Source: Hyphomicrobium sp. MC1 (GTDB lineage Bacteria; Pseudomonadota; Alphaproteobacteria; Rhizobiales; Hyphomicrobiaceae). Taken from it: a DNA stretch of 64,000 nucleotides. Each line of letters opens with the position of its first letter. Position 1 is the stretch's first letter. The stretch spans positions 3,596,001 through 3,660,000 of the forward strand of contig NC_015717.1 in the NCBI RefSeq assembly GCF_000253295.1, given 5' to 3'. The notes beneath the pieces were generated by a model that was not told where the DNA came from, made no database searches, and worked only from the letters and a program-made list of their open reading frames with translations. Below are positions 9,694 through 18,897 of the stretch, in pieces. A program made the position numbers and the translations under genes.

Positions 9694-10853
9694 TGCCGCC
9701 CTACTTCGGCTTGAACGCGGCCCTTCCACAGACCGCCTCGACCCCGTACATGCTGATACGCCGAATCTAACGTGAAACCCACATACACCGTCGCAATAAG
9801 TGGTAGCGCCAAGCCCCAAAGTGGCGAACGGTTGTAAAAGCGCAACGTCGGCTGATATGCGATAAACATCAATAGGTACGTTACGGCAGCGAGCATATTC
9901 GCTGGATAACCGGCGAGTACAGCCAGAGCGGGCGGCGCAACATAAATTGCGAGCATCGCGAGGACCGTTCCGACCAGCAAAACCGGCGAATAACGCAACT
10001 GGGCATAAGCCGATCGCGCAACCATTCGGCGAATATCTTCGAAGGTCTCATAGGGTCTGAGGCTCAGAACACGGTCGGAAAGTCCCAGCCAAATCGGGCC
10101 CTGCGTTTTCAACAGTTTTCCGAGTGCACAGTCGTCGATAAGGGCGCCGCGGATGGCAGCGATGCCGCCGGCGCGCTCAAGTGCAGTGCGTTCGACAAGC
10201 ATGCAGCCGCCCGCTGCTGCGGCCGTGCGATCAGCGCTCCGGTTCACGCGACGGAACGGGTAAAGCATCTCGAAAAAGAAGATGAAGGCGGGGACCAGCC
10301 ACCGCTCGGCGAGGCTGTCGCATTTGAGCTTAGCCATCACGGACGTCATGGCGCGGCCATTTGCGGTCGAGCCAACGACCAGCGATTTCAGAACATCGGG
10401 ACGATAGCCGATGTCGGCATCCGTCAAGAGCAGGTATTCCGGCGGCGCATCTCCTGCCGATGCCGTCGCGATGCCTTGATGCATGGCCCAGACTTTGCCG
10501 GTCCAGCGTGGCGGCAGCGGTGCGCCGCTGACGATGGTGATCTCGCGGTTCGACGCCGCCGCAATGGCGCGGGCGACGTCGGCGGTCCCGTCGGTGCTCT
10601 GGTCATCGACAAGGACGATCGAAAAGGCGCCGGGATAATCCTGCTTAACGAGCGACGTCAGAGATCCTGGCAGCATATCGGCTTCGTTACGCGCCGGGAT
10701 AACGGCTGTGACGCGCGGCCAAACCTTGGGTTCAGGATATTTGTTCTGCTCAGCTTCCTCGCGTTCGCTGCTCAGCCAGAAGCCGCCGTTTAAAAGGAGA
10801 AGATAGAGCCACGCGGCGAGGCCGATACTTGCGATGACGGTCAGCGCGGTCAC
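9690..10853 (-). CDS. hpnB: HpnB, hopanoid-associated family 2 glycosyltransferase
   Basis: Membrane-anchored GT2 glycosyltransferase found in hopanoid operons, with an undefined role in head-group modification. From the GTG at 10853 it has 387 residues: one N-terminal membrane helix, a GT-A domain with VIPARNEADML, VLVDDQSTDGT and the DXD-type LLTDADIGY, and a group of hydrophobic helices at the C-terminus (about 290-370). The start was placed at GTG 10853 because it overlaps the hpnA stop by four bases (GTGA); a TTG nine codons upstream is also in frame. Confidence 0.88.
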   Translation of the reverse strand: MTALTVIASIGLAAWLYLLLLNGGFWLSSEREEAEQNKYPEPKVWPRVTAVIPARNEADMLPGSLTSLVKQDYPGAFSIVLVDDQSTDGTADVARAIAAASNREITIVSGAPLPPRWTGKVWAMHQGIATASAGDAPPEYLLLTDADIGYRPDVLKSLVVGSTANGRAMTSVMAKLKCDSLAERWLVPAFIFFFEMLYPFRRVNRSADRTAAAAGGCMLVERTALERAGGIAAIRGALIDDCALGKLLKTQGPIWLGLSDRVLSLRPYETFEDIRRMVARSAYAQLRYSPVLLVGTVLAMLAIYVAPPALAVLAGYPANMLAAVTYLLMFIAYQPTLRFYNRSPLWGLALPLIATVYVGFTLDSAYQHVRGRGGLWKGRVQAEVGRQ

Positions 10854-11851
10854 TTGAGGTACCCCGCGCGCTGAAACCAATTGAAGGCTTCCGCCAAAGC
10901 TTCGCGTGCCGGACGCGCCCGATAGCCAAGCTCGCGCTCCGCCTTCGCGGAGGAGAAGAACATTTTGTACTTCGCCATGCGCAAGCCATCGACAGTCGCG
11001 AAAGGCTCGCGGCCCGTCACGCGGGCGGCGAGTTCGGCGCCATAGGCGATCGGATAGATCAGCTCACGCGGCAGCTTGATCGTCGGCGCGCGGCGTCCGG
11101 CGAGTTGCGCGATTTCAGCGAGCATTTGCCCGAGCGTCATGTCTTGGCCCCCCAAGATATATCGCTCGCCAATTCGCCCCTTCTTCAAGGCGGCAACGTG
11201 GCCTTCCGCGACATCATCGACATGGACCAGGTTCAGGCCCGTCTCGACGTAGGCAGGCATCCGGCCCACCGCAGCCTCGACGACAATGCGGCCGGTCGGC
11301 GTGGGCCGCACGTCGCGGAGGCCGATCGGTGTGGAGGGATTAACGATAACCGCGGGCAGGTTGTCGTCGGCAATCATGCGTTCGACGAGACGCTCGGCCA
11401 GCACCTTGCTTTTCTTGTAGGCGCCGATGGCGTCTTCTGCCTTGAGCGGCATCGTTTCGTCCGACGGCGTGCCATCACCCGCCAAACGCAGGGTGGCGAC
11501 GCTCGATGTGTAGACGATCCGTTCGGCGCCGGCCTTCTGCGCGGCACTCATGATGGCGCGCGTGCCTTCCGTATTAGTTCTGACGATCTCCTCAGGATCA
11601 GGCGCCCACAGGCGATAGTCGGCGGCGACGTGGAAGACGTAACGCGCGCCCTGCATGGCCTTTTCGACGAGAGCCGCATCGCGGATATCGCCTTCGACGA
11701 CGTCGAGCGGAATGTCTGCGAGATTAGCGCGATTGCTGCTCTTACGAACCAGCGCGCGCACCGCAAACCCATCGTCGAGAAGTTTGCGCGCGACGGCCGA
11801 GCCGACGAAGCCCGAAGCGCCTGTCAGGAACGCGATGTCTTTTGCTGCCAA
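10850..11851 (-). CDS. hpnA: HpnA, hopanoid-associated sugar epimerase/reductase
   Basis: Extended short-chain dehydrogenase of the NAD-dependent epimerase/dihydroflavonol reductase type, first gene of the hopanoid operon. The 333 residues begin with the Rossmann motif GASGFVG at 11-17, then HVAADYRLW, YTSSVATL and the YxxxK pair in AYKKSKVLAE. The family name 'hopanoid-associated sugar epimerase' rests on genome context; its reaction is not established. hpnA to hpnG are packed with gaps of at most 30 bases, so they form one transcription unit read leftwards. Confidence 0.9.
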   Translation of the reverse strand: MAAKDIAFLTGASGFVGSAVARKLLDDGFAVRALVRKSSNRANLADIPLDVVEGDIRDAALVEKAMQGARYVFHVAADYRLWAPDPEEIVRTNTEGTRAIMSAAQKAGAERIVYTSSVATLRLAGDGTPSDETMPLKAEDAIGAYKKSKVLAERLVERMIADDNLPAVIVNPSTPIGLRDVRPTPTGRIVVEAAVGRMPAYVETGLNLVHVDDVAEGHVAALKKGRIGERYILGGQDMTLGQMLAEIAQLAGRRAPTIKLPRELIYPIAYGAELAARVTGREPFATVDGLRMAKYKMFFSSAKAERELGYRARPAREALAEAFNWFQRAGYLK

Positions 11852-11886
11852 GTCTCCGCGCCCCGCTCGCGAATACGATTTAAACG

Positions 11887-13188
11887 TCAGCCTTTGTAGA
11901 CGATCCGCCAGATGCGACCGGCAGCGTCGTCGGCAACGTAAAGCGCACCGTCGGGACCGACTGCAAGCCCTGTCGGACGATGCTCGACGCCTGTTCCGTC
12001 TCCGTTCCGGAAGCCATCAGCAAAAATGATATACGGGCCAGAGGCTTTGCCGTCCTTCAAGGGCTGGAAGACGACATTATAGCCCTGCTGGCCGCCCGAC
12101 GTCCGATTCCACGAACCGTGGAAGGCGATGAATGCGCCGCCTTGATATGTGTCAGGAAACTGCTTCGCCTTATAGATTTTCAGATCGTTCGGCGCCCAGT
12201 GTCCTGGGTAGGCGGCAACCGGCGGGAGTTTGTCGGCGCAGCGCCCAACGGCCTTGCCGCCGTCACCGCCGTATTCCGGTGCGAGAACCAGTTTTTTCTG
12301 AAAACCGTCATAATAACAATATGGCCAGCCGTAGTCGCCGCCGTCGCGCACTTCGACGAGTTCTTCGGCCGGAAGATCGGAGCTTTGCTCGGATGAGTAA
12401 AGCTTCGGCCAAGTTTGATAAAGCTGATCGCGCCCGTGCTGGGTGGCGTAGAGGCGGCCGTCTGCGCCGTAGTCGATGCCTTCGGCGTTTCGCAGACCTG
12501 TTGCGTAACGCTGAGCGGATGAGAAGATCTGGCCCGGCGTATCGGCATCGAAACGCCAAATACCGGCGCGCGTTTCAAGCTCGGTGCACGGGTCGATGCC
12601 GGGAGACCCTTTGGTGCGGTTGTCTTCCTGACAAGAATTCGTCGCCGAGCCGAGATCGACGTACATCTCGCCTTTAGGCGTGATTGCAAACGGGCGCGGC
12701 CGGTGATCGCCGTCGATAGGCAACTGCGAAATAATCGCCTCTGGCTTGCTGGTGGGAACGATTTCGCCGGGTTTCAACTGATAGCGAACGATCTCATCAC
12801 CGATCTCGGCATAGAGCCAATTCCTGTAAACGCCGATGCCCGTGCCGCCCTCGCCGGCCGGTCCGAATTTTTCGATGACATCGGCGTGCCCCACACCCTT
12901 CGTGTCTTTAAGCGCAAGCAACGATTTCTGGTTATTGGCGTAAACGACGTTATCAGCGGAAACGGCCAAGTGGCGTGGTGAGCCGACATTGTCGGCGAAA
13001 ATCGTGGCGCAAAATCCTTTGGGCAGCTTGAGGCCCGCATTGCGGTCAGGACAGGTCTCGTCGGCCGACGCGCGATCGACTGCCGACAGCGGCGATATCG
13101 CCAGCGTGGCGAGGACCAAAGCTGCTGCGTTGAAACCCGCTCGGCGAGATCGGTTTCCGATAAGACGCGTGATCAACCCATTCGCCAT
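11887..13188 (-). CDS. Exported PQQ-type sugar/sorbosone dehydrogenase
   Basis: Six-bladed beta-propeller dehydrogenase of the glucose/sorbosone dehydrogenase family, expected in the periplasm with PQQ as cofactor. The 433 residues start with a positively charged signal peptide with a hydrophobic core (GFNAAALVLATLAISPLS) and a likely cleavage near residue 42. The propeller shows GVYRNWLYAEIGDEIVRY, PYCYYDG, FIAFHGSWNRT and RPTGLAVGPDGALYVADD, typical of the family. It lies only 35 bases upstream of hpnA, so read-through into the hopanoid operon is possible. The sugar substrate cannot be told from sequence. Confidence 0.82.
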   Translation of the reverse strand: MANGLITRLIGNRSRRAGFNAAALVLATLAISPLSAVDRASADETCPDRNAGLKLPKGFCATIFADNVGSPRHLAVSADNVVYANNQKSLLALKDTKGVGHADVIEKFGPAGEGGTGIGVYRNWLYAEIGDEIVRYQLKPGEIVPTSKPEAIISQLPIDGDHRPRPFAITPKGEMYVDLGSATNSCQEDNRTKGSPGIDPCTELETRAGIWRFDADTPGQIFSSAQRYATGLRNAEGIDYGADGRLYATQHGRDQLYQTWPKLYSSEQSSDLPAEELVEVRDGGDYGWPYCYYDGFQKKLVLAPEYGGDGGKAVGRCADKLPPVAAYPGHWAPNDLKIYKAKQFPDTYQGGAFIAFHGSWNRTSGGQQGYNVVFQPLKDGKASGPYIIFADGFRNGDGTGVEHRPTGLAVGPDGALYVADDAAGRIWRIVYKG

Positions 13189-13298
13189 AAGCGCATGCTC
13201 CGCCGATTATTTTCAGTTGTGAAGAGTCGTGGCCGTGCCTGGCGCGACCTACAAGACCTGGCCGCCGCAGGCAAGCGCGGTTCGCGGCATGTCTGCCA

Positions 13299-13949
13299 TC
13301 AGGCCGGCCAGGCCTTCAGGGCCATCTCCGCGACGGCAAGCAGCTCATTGCGAGAGGCACCACCCGAGGCCTGCACCGACATGCCCTGGGTCACGGTCGA
13401 GACGTAACGCGCGAGGGCGGCAGGATCTGAATCGGCGCCAAGATCGCCCTCTGCCTTGGCTTTCTCAAAGCGACAGCGGAGATTTTCCTCAGCTTCGGAA
13501 CGGCGTTTGCAAAGCTCTTGCTTGATCGATTCAGCGGCCGAGCTGCATGTCAGCGCGCCTTGTACGGCAAGGCATCCGGCAGGATTACAGGGGTCGGTCA
13601 GCGACATCACGACCGAATGCAGAAGATGTTCGACGACCTTTCTAGAGGTCGGTTCCGCCAGGGCTTCCGACTGGATCGCGCCTGGGCCCTTTTCGGCGTA
13701 GCGGTCAAGAGCGCGGCGAAAAAGCTCCTCTTTGTTGCCGAAGGCCGCGTAGAGACTTGGGCGACTGATGCCCATGGCCTCCGTCAGATCCGACAGGGAG
13801 GCGCCCTCATAGCCATGCTGCCAGAAGACGTGGAGCGCCTTGTCGAGCGCCTTGTCGACGTCGAACTCGCGCGGGCGGCCTTTATGCACCGCTTCTTTTT
13901 GCACCGCTTCTCTCCCGAACTTCGTTTTCTTCGCCGACCCACTATACAT
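13299..13949 (-). CDS. TetR/AcrR family repressor
   Basis: 216-residue TetR-type regulator. The N-terminal helix-turn-helix covers about residues 25-75 (GRPREFDVDKALDKALHVFW, then GASLSDLTEAMGISRPSLYAAFGNKEELF), and the rest is the ligand-binding helical domain, which contains several cysteines (DPCNPAGC, LTCSSAA, ELCKR). It is divergent from the RND adaptor and pump, the usual place for the local repressor of an efflux system. Two inverted repeats lie in the shared upstream region. It likely represses both itself and the pump, with release by a pump substrate; the inducer is unknown. Confidence 0.88.
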   Translation of the reverse strand: MYSGSAKKTKFGREAVQKEAVHKGRPREFDVDKALDKALHVFWQHGYEGASLSDLTEAMGISRPSLYAAFGNKEELFRRALDRYAEKGPGAIQSEALAEPTSRKVVEHLLHSVVMSLTDPCNPAGCLAVQGALTCSSAAESIKQELCKRRSEAEENLRCRFEKAKAEGDLGADSDPAALARYVSTVTQGMSVQASGGASRNELLAVAEMALKAWPA

Positions 13950-13953
13950 TTAC

Positions 13954-13967
13954 GTACTCATCAGTAC
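13954..13967. promoter_or_regulatory. Inverted repeat beside tetR start, candidate operator
   Basis: A perfect inverted repeat, GTACT-CATC-AGTAC, only five bases upstream of the tetR start codon and just upstream of the pump promoter's -35 box. Its position suits autorepression by the TetR protein. The arms are short, so this is a candidate only. Confidence 0.45.
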
Positions 13968-13976
13968 AAATAGTAG

Positions 13977-14018
13977 TTGACAGCACCTTACCGCGACCTA
14001 TATCCGTACCGCTCGGTA
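13977..14018 (+). promoter_or_regulatory. Sigma-70-like promoter with overlapping operator for the RND operon
   Basis: TTGACA at 13977-13982 and TATATC at 13999-14004 are separated by 16 bases, a good match to a housekeeping promoter reading towards the pump genes. Right after the -10 box lies a perfect 12-base inverted repeat, TACCG-CT-CGGTA, at 14007-14018, where transcription should begin. A repressor bound there would block initiation. The TetR protein encoded next door is the obvious candidate. Confidence 0.5.
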
Positions 14019-14379
14019 TATATAGGGAACGCGCTCGTTATGAAAAGCTCTCTCACTTTTTCGACCGCAGCGGCCCTTCGGGGTTTGACAGGATGGTTCG
14101 CAAGTCGCGCCGGCGAGCCAATGGCCGACGAGGATCACGTCCCGTTTGTTGTATCCGCCTGTGGATATCGCCGGGCGCCGACGCCGACTGAATTCAGCGA
14201 GCGTGACGACCGTTGGCATCCGGGGCTCAGCCTCGACAATTTCTCCTGAAGCTGTCCGAGAACGGCAGCCGGCGCAGCGGCTGGCGTTCTCGCTCCCCAA
14301 ATTTTCGCGCGCACGGCCGGTCCGGCAAGGGTCGGTCTTGGGTCCGTGCGACCAGCAAACCTCGAAGAGATCGACGATC
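14019..14379 (+). other. Long leader before the RND adaptor gene
   Basis: About 360 bases separate the proposed promoter from the adaptor start. The frame of the adaptor is open back to 14146, but this upstream part has no signal-peptide or adaptor character, whereas an evident signal peptide starts at 14380. I see no other convincing gene or strong hairpin here. Confidence 0.5.
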
Positions 14380-15582
14380 ATGAGCAGCAAAACACGATCC
14401 AAATTTTTGAACGGCCTAGCGGCGTCAGCAGTCGCGATAGCACTCGTCGGCGTGCCGTTCGACGCGACTTTCGCGCAAGAGGCATCAGTTCACGCCCCGG
14501 TCGCCGTTTCGGTCGCAACCGTCAAGGCGCGCGAGGCAAGCGTCTGGGATGAATTCTCAGGTCGCCTCGAAGCAGTCGAGCGTGTCGATCTGCGCCCCCG
14601 CGTCGCCGGGCAGATCGTCGCCATTCACTTCCGCGAAGGCGCGATGGTGAAGGCTGGCGACTCGCTGGTGACGATTGACCCGGCGCCTTATGCAGCGGAG
14701 GTGGACCGGCTGAACGGCGTCGTCGCGGCTGCACAAGCTCAGGTGGTCTTCACCAAGGCCGACGTTGCGCGCGCACGGCAGATCATCGGCGATGCGCTTT
14801 CCGAACGCGAACTCGATACGCGCGCGAACGCCTACGATGCGGCCGTCGCCAATCTGAAAAGCGCGCAAGCGGCGCTGCGGACTGCGAAACTCAATCTCGA
14901 ATGGACGGAAGTGCGCGCGCCGGTTTCCGGGCGCGTGGGGCGTCGAGAGATTACAGTCGGCAATCTTGTCGAGGCTGGGCCAAACGCGCCGCTGCTGACG
15001 ACGCTCGTGTCCGTCAATCCGATCTACGCGAGCTTCAATGCCGATGAAAACGTCGTCGCGCGCGCCCTTGCGACGCTCTCGCCGGAAGCCAACGCGACGG
15101 CGCACGTTGAGAAGATCGCCGTCCAGATGTCGACCGCCATCAACGAAGGCGCCTGGCAGCCGGGCGCGCTTCAGTTCGTCGACAATAAAGTCGACGTCGG
15201 GAGCGGCACCGTGCGCCTGCGCGCGCGCTTCGACAATAGCGATGGGCGGCTGATTGCCGGGCAATTCGTTCGCGTCCGGCTGGCCCGGTTCCAACCCGCG
15301 CCGGTGGTCGCGATCAGCGAACGGGCGATCGGAACGGACCAGGACAAAAAGTACGTGATGATCGTCAACCCGGACAACAAGACTGTCTATCGCGAAGTGA
15401 AGCTCGGCGCGATGACGGACGATCTGCGCATCATCACGAAAGGCCTCAATACGGGCGATCGCATCATCGTCGCGGGTCTTCAGCACGTGAAGCCTGGCGA
15501 CGAAGTGGCTCCGGAGTCAGTGGCAATGAACGGCCAGCCGCTGACGGAAGAGCACGCGTCCGCCGACATTCCTCAACAATAA
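14380..15582 (+). CDS. RND efflux periplasmic adaptor (HlyD/AcrA-like)
   Basis: Membrane fusion protein that links an inner-membrane RND pump to an outer-membrane channel. The 400-residue product starts with a signal peptide (core AASAVAIALVGVPFDATFA) followed by the family pattern: RVDLRPRVAGQIVAIHFREG, the lipoyl half, a helical hairpin rich in Ala, Arg and Asp (about 100-160), WTEVRAPVSGRVGRR, the second lipoyl half, then beta-barrel and membrane-proximal domains. The start was placed at ATG 14380 because of the signal peptide and a GAAGAGA sequence upstream. It is 48 bases before the pump gene. No outer-membrane factor gene follows. Confidence 0.92.
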   Translation: MSSKTRSKFLNGLAASAVAIALVGVPFDATFAQEASVHAPVAVSVATVKAREASVWDEFSGRLEAVERVDLRPRVAGQIVAIHFREGAMVKAGDSLVTIDPAPYAAEVDRLNGVVAAAQAQVVFTKADVARARQIIGDALSERELDTRANAYDAAVANLKSAQAALRTAKLNLEWTEVRAPVSGRVGRREITVGNLVEAGPNAPLLTTLVSVNPIYASFNADENVVARALATLSPEANATAHVEKIAVQMSTAINEGAWQPGALQFVDNKVDVGSGTVRLRARFDNSDGRLIAGQFVRVRLARFQPAPVVAISERAIGTDQDKKYVMIVNPDNKTVYREVKLGAMTDDLRIITKGLNTGDRIIVAGLQHVKPGDEVAPESVAMNGQPLTEEHASADIPQQ

Positions 15583-15630
15583 GCCTCAACACAGCAAGGC
15601 TTCATACCAACCTCGTCAGGCACGCTTGTC

Positions 15631-18600
15631 ATGAATATCTCGAAGTTCTTTATCGACCGTCCGATCTTCGCGGGCGTGCTGTCGACGTTAATCTTTCTCG
15701 GCGGCCTGATTTCGCTGCCGGCAATGCCGATCTCGGAATATCCAGAGGTCGTCCCTCCGCAGGTCGTGGTACGCGCCAACTATCCGGGCGCCAACCCAAA
15801 GGTGATTGCGGAAACCGTTGCGACTCCAATCGAGGAGCAGGTCAACGGCGTCGAAGGCATGCTCTATATGAGCAGCCAGGCGACGACCGACGGCTTGATG
15901 ACACTCACGGTGACGTTCCGTCTGGGAACCGATCCTGACAAGGCGCAACAGCTGGTACAAAACCGCGTTGCACAGGCGGAGCCGCGCCTGCCTGAAGACG
16001 TACGCGCGCTCGGCATCACAACGGTAAAAAGTTCGCCCGACCTGACGATGGTCGTGCACTTGCTGTCGCCAAACAACCGCTACGACATGACGTATCTGCG
16101 CAACTACGCGGTGATCAACGTCAAGGATCGCCTGGCGCGCATCAACGGCGTCGGCGACGTGCAGCTATTCGGCTCGGGCGACTATTCGATGCGCGTTTGG
16201 GTCGATCCGGCGAAGGCTGCGGAGCTTGGCCTTTCTGCGATGGACATCGTCAACGCCGTGCGCGCCGAAAATGTGCAAGCCGCCGTGGGCGTCGTCGGCT
16301 CATCACCGTCGCTTCCGAACCTCGATTTCCAGCTTTCCGTCAATGCGCAAGGACGCCTGACGACGGAAGAGGAGTTTGGCAACATTGTCGTCAAAGCAGG
16401 TGATAACAATCAGGTGACGCGCCTGCGCGATGTTGCGCGCATTGAACTTGGCGCCGCCGATTATTCGCTACGCTCGCTGCTCGACAACAAGCAGGCTGTC
16501 GCTATTCCGATTTTTCAGTCGCCCGGCTCGAACGCCATCGAGATCTCAGACAACGTCCGCGCGACGATGGCGGAACTGAAGAAGTACATGCCCGAAGGCG
16601 TCGATTACCAGATCGTTTACGATCCGACGCAGTTCGTGCGGGCGTCAATCGAGGCCGTCATTCACACGCTGCTCGAAGCGGTGGCGCTGGTCGTTCTCGT
16701 TGTTATTCTGTTCCTGCAGACGTGGCGTGCGTCGATCATTCCGTTGATTGCCGTTCCGGTGTCGATCATCGGCACTTTTGCGGTGATGCATGTGTTCGGA
16801 TTTTCGATCAACGCGCTGACCCTGTTCGGGCTGGTGCTCGCTATCGGCATCGTGGTGGACGACGCGATCGTCGTCGTCGAAAACGTCGAACGCAATATCG
16901 AGAACGGCCTGTCGGCGCGCGACGCGAGCATCCAGGCCATGCGCGAGGTGTCCGGACCGATCATCGCCATTGCGCTTGTGCTCGTCGCGGTGTTCGTGCC
17001 ACTGGCGCTCATCACAGGTTTGACAGGACAATTCTACAAGCAGTTTGCGCTGACGATTGCGATCTCGACGGTGATCTCGGCCGTCAATTCGCTGACGCTC
17101 TCCCCTGCTCTCGCCGCCGTTCTGCTCAAAGGACACGATGAGCCGAAGGACTGGCTGACGCGCGGCATGGACTTCGCATTCGGCTGGTTCTTCCGACGCT
17201 TCAACCGCGCCTTCAGCTGGGGCTCTGATGCCTACAGCGGCGGCGTCAAACGCATCCTTGGCCACAAGGCGCTGGCGTTTTTCATCTATCTCGGCTTGAT
17301 CGGCGTAACCTACGGTCTGTTCCAGTCGGTCCCCGGCGGCTTCGTGCCGGGACAGGACAAGCAGTACCTCGTCGGCTTTGCGCAGCTTCCCGATGGCGCA
17401 ACGCTCGATCGGACGGAAGACGTCATTCGCAAGATGAGCGACATCACGTTGAAGACGCCGGGCGTCGAAAGCGCGGTGGCGTTCCCAGGTCTGTCGATTA
17501 ACGGCTTCACCAACAGCTCGAACTCCGGCATCGTCTTTGCGACGCTGAAGCCCTTTGCCGAGCGGCGATCGCCCGATCTCAGCGGGCCGGCCATCGCGGG
17601 TAAGCTCAATCAGGAATATGCGGTCATCAAAGATGCGTTCATCGTCATGTTCCCGCCGCCGCCGGTGCAGGGGCTCGGAACCATCGGCGGTTTCAAGCTG
17701 CAGGTCGAAGATCGCGCAGGCTTGGGATACGACGCGCTGACCAAGGCAATGACGGATTTCACGGCGGCCTTGAACAAAGCGCCGGAACTTGCCGGCATCT
17801 TCACGTCCTATCAGGTGAACGTGCCGCAGCTTTACGCCGCCATCGACCGCACGAAAGCGCGGCAGCTTGGCGTCGCTGTGCAAGACGTGTTCGATACGAT
17901 GCAGATCTATCTCGGATCGCTCTACGTCAACGACTTCAACAAATTCGGACGCACGTATTCGGTGCGCGTGCAGGCGGACGCAAAGTATCGCGCGCGGCCC
18001 GAAGACATCGGCTTGCTGAAAGTCCGTTCGAATTCCGGCGCGATGATCCAGCTTTCGGCGTTGCTCAACATCAAGCAGATTGCCGGACCGGAACGCGCCA
18101 TGCGTTACAACGGTTTCCTGACGGCCGACGTGAATGGCGGCGCGGCGCCGGGGTATTCATCAGGGCAAGCGAAAGCGGCTGTCGAGCGCATCGCGGCGCA
18201 GGTCCTTCCCAAAGGCATCGGGTTCGAGTGGACTGATCTCACGTATCAGGAAATTCTTGCCGGTAACTCCGGCATCTGGGTCTTCCCGCTGTCTGTGTTC
18301 CTGGTCTTCCTGGTGCTCGCGGCGCAGTACGAAAGCCTCGTGCTTCCGCTGTCGATCATCTTGATCGTGCCGATGGGTTTGCTGGCGGCGATCACGGGCG
18401 TCTACCTCTCGCACGGGGACAATAACGTCTTCACGCAAATCGGGTTGATCGTGCTCGTGGGCTTGTCGGCGAAGAACGCCATTCTCATCGTGGAATTTGC
18501 ACGAGAGCTGGAATTTGCCGGACGCAATCCGGTGCAGGCCGCGATCGAAGCAAGCAGGCTCAGGCTGCGACCGATCTTGATGACCTCCATGGCCTTCATC

Positions 18601-18846
18601 ATGGGCGTCGTGCCGCTTGTCACTTCCATCGGAGCGGGCGCGGAAATGCGGCGTGCCATGGGCGTCGCCGTGTTTTCCGGCATGATCGGCGTGACGGTAT
18701 TCGGCATATTCCTGACGCCGGTGTTCTACGTCATCCTGCGCAAGCTCAGCGGCAACAGACCGCTGAAGCATACGGGCGATGTCTCGGCTCCGGTGGCGCA
18801 TTCACCCCAATCGCACGGTCACCCTTCGGCCGCCCCGGCCGAATGA
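15631..18846 (+). CDS. RND multidrug efflux permease, HAE1 type
   Basis: Inner-membrane proton-driven pump of the AcrB type. The 1071 residues open MNISKFFIDRPIFAGVLST, show the expected twelve membrane segments in two halves with large periplasmic loops, and include GLVLAIGIVVDDAIVVVENVER in helix 4, where the paired aspartates of proton relay sit, and GLSAKNAILIVEFARE in the second half. It is encoded directly after its adaptor. The outer-membrane partner must be elsewhere. Substrate range is unknown; the divergent TetR protein suggests induced expression. Confidence 0.95.
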   Translation: MNISKFFIDRPIFAGVLSTLIFLGGLISLPAMPISEYPEVVPPQVVVRANYPGANPKVIAETVATPIEEQVNGVEGMLYMSSQATTDGLMTLTVTFRLGTDPDKAQQLVQNRVAQAEPRLPEDVRALGITTVKSSPDLTMVVHLLSPNNRYDMTYLRNYAVINVKDRLARINGVGDVQLFGSGDYSMRVWVDPAKAAELGLSAMDIVNAVRAENVQAAVGVVGSSPSLPNLDFQLSVNAQGRLTTEEEFGNIVVKAGDNNQVTRLRDVARIELGAADYSLRSLLDNKQAVAIPIFQSPGSNAIEISDNVRATMAELKKYMPEGVDYQIVYDPTQFVRASIEAVIHTLLEAVALVVLVVILFLQTWRASIIPLIAVPVSIIGTFAVMHVFGFSINALTLFGLVLAIGIVVDDAIVVVENVERNIENGLSARDASIQAMREVSGPIIAIALVLVAVFVPLALITGLTGQFYKQFALTIAISTVISAVNSLTLSPALAAVLLKGHDEPKDWLTRGMDFAFGWFFRRFNRAFSWGSDAYSGGVKRILGHKALAFFIYLGLIGVTYGLFQSVPGGFVPGQDKQYLVGFAQLPDGATLDRTEDVIRKMSDITLKTPGVESAVAFPGLSINGFTNSSNSGIVFATLKPFAERRSPDLSGPAIAGKLNQEYAVIKDAFIVMFPPPPVQGLGTIGGFKLQVEDRAGLGYDALTKAMTDFTAALNKAPELAGIFTSYQVNVPQLYAAIDRTKARQLGVAVQDVFDTMQIYLGSLYVNDFNKFGRTYSVRVQADAKYRARPEDIGLLKVRSNSGAMIQLSALLNIKQIAGPERAMRYNGFLTADVNGGAAPGYSSGQAKAAVERIAAQVLPKGIGFEWTDLTYQEILAGNSGIWVFPLSVFLVFLVLAAQYESLVLPLSIILIVPMGLLAAITGVYLSHGDNNVFTQIGLIVLVGLSAKNAILIVEFARELEFAGRNPVQAAIEASRLRLRPILMTSMAFIMGVVPLVTSIGAGAEMRRAMGVAVFSGMIGVTVFGIFLTPVFYVILRKLSGNRPLKHTGDVSAPVAHSPQSHGHPSAAPAE

Positions 18847-18897
18847 TTCGGGATCAATAGTTTCACAATTGCGACAATCCAAAGCAGGAGAAAGCAT

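Noticed and set aside
13977..14249. 90-codon frame in the leader of the RND operon
   Set aside because: It begins inside the -35 box of the proposed promoter and has no recognisable features.
16645..17883. 412-codon open frame antisense to the RND pump
   Set aside because: Highly charged, motif-free product opposite a well-supported gene.
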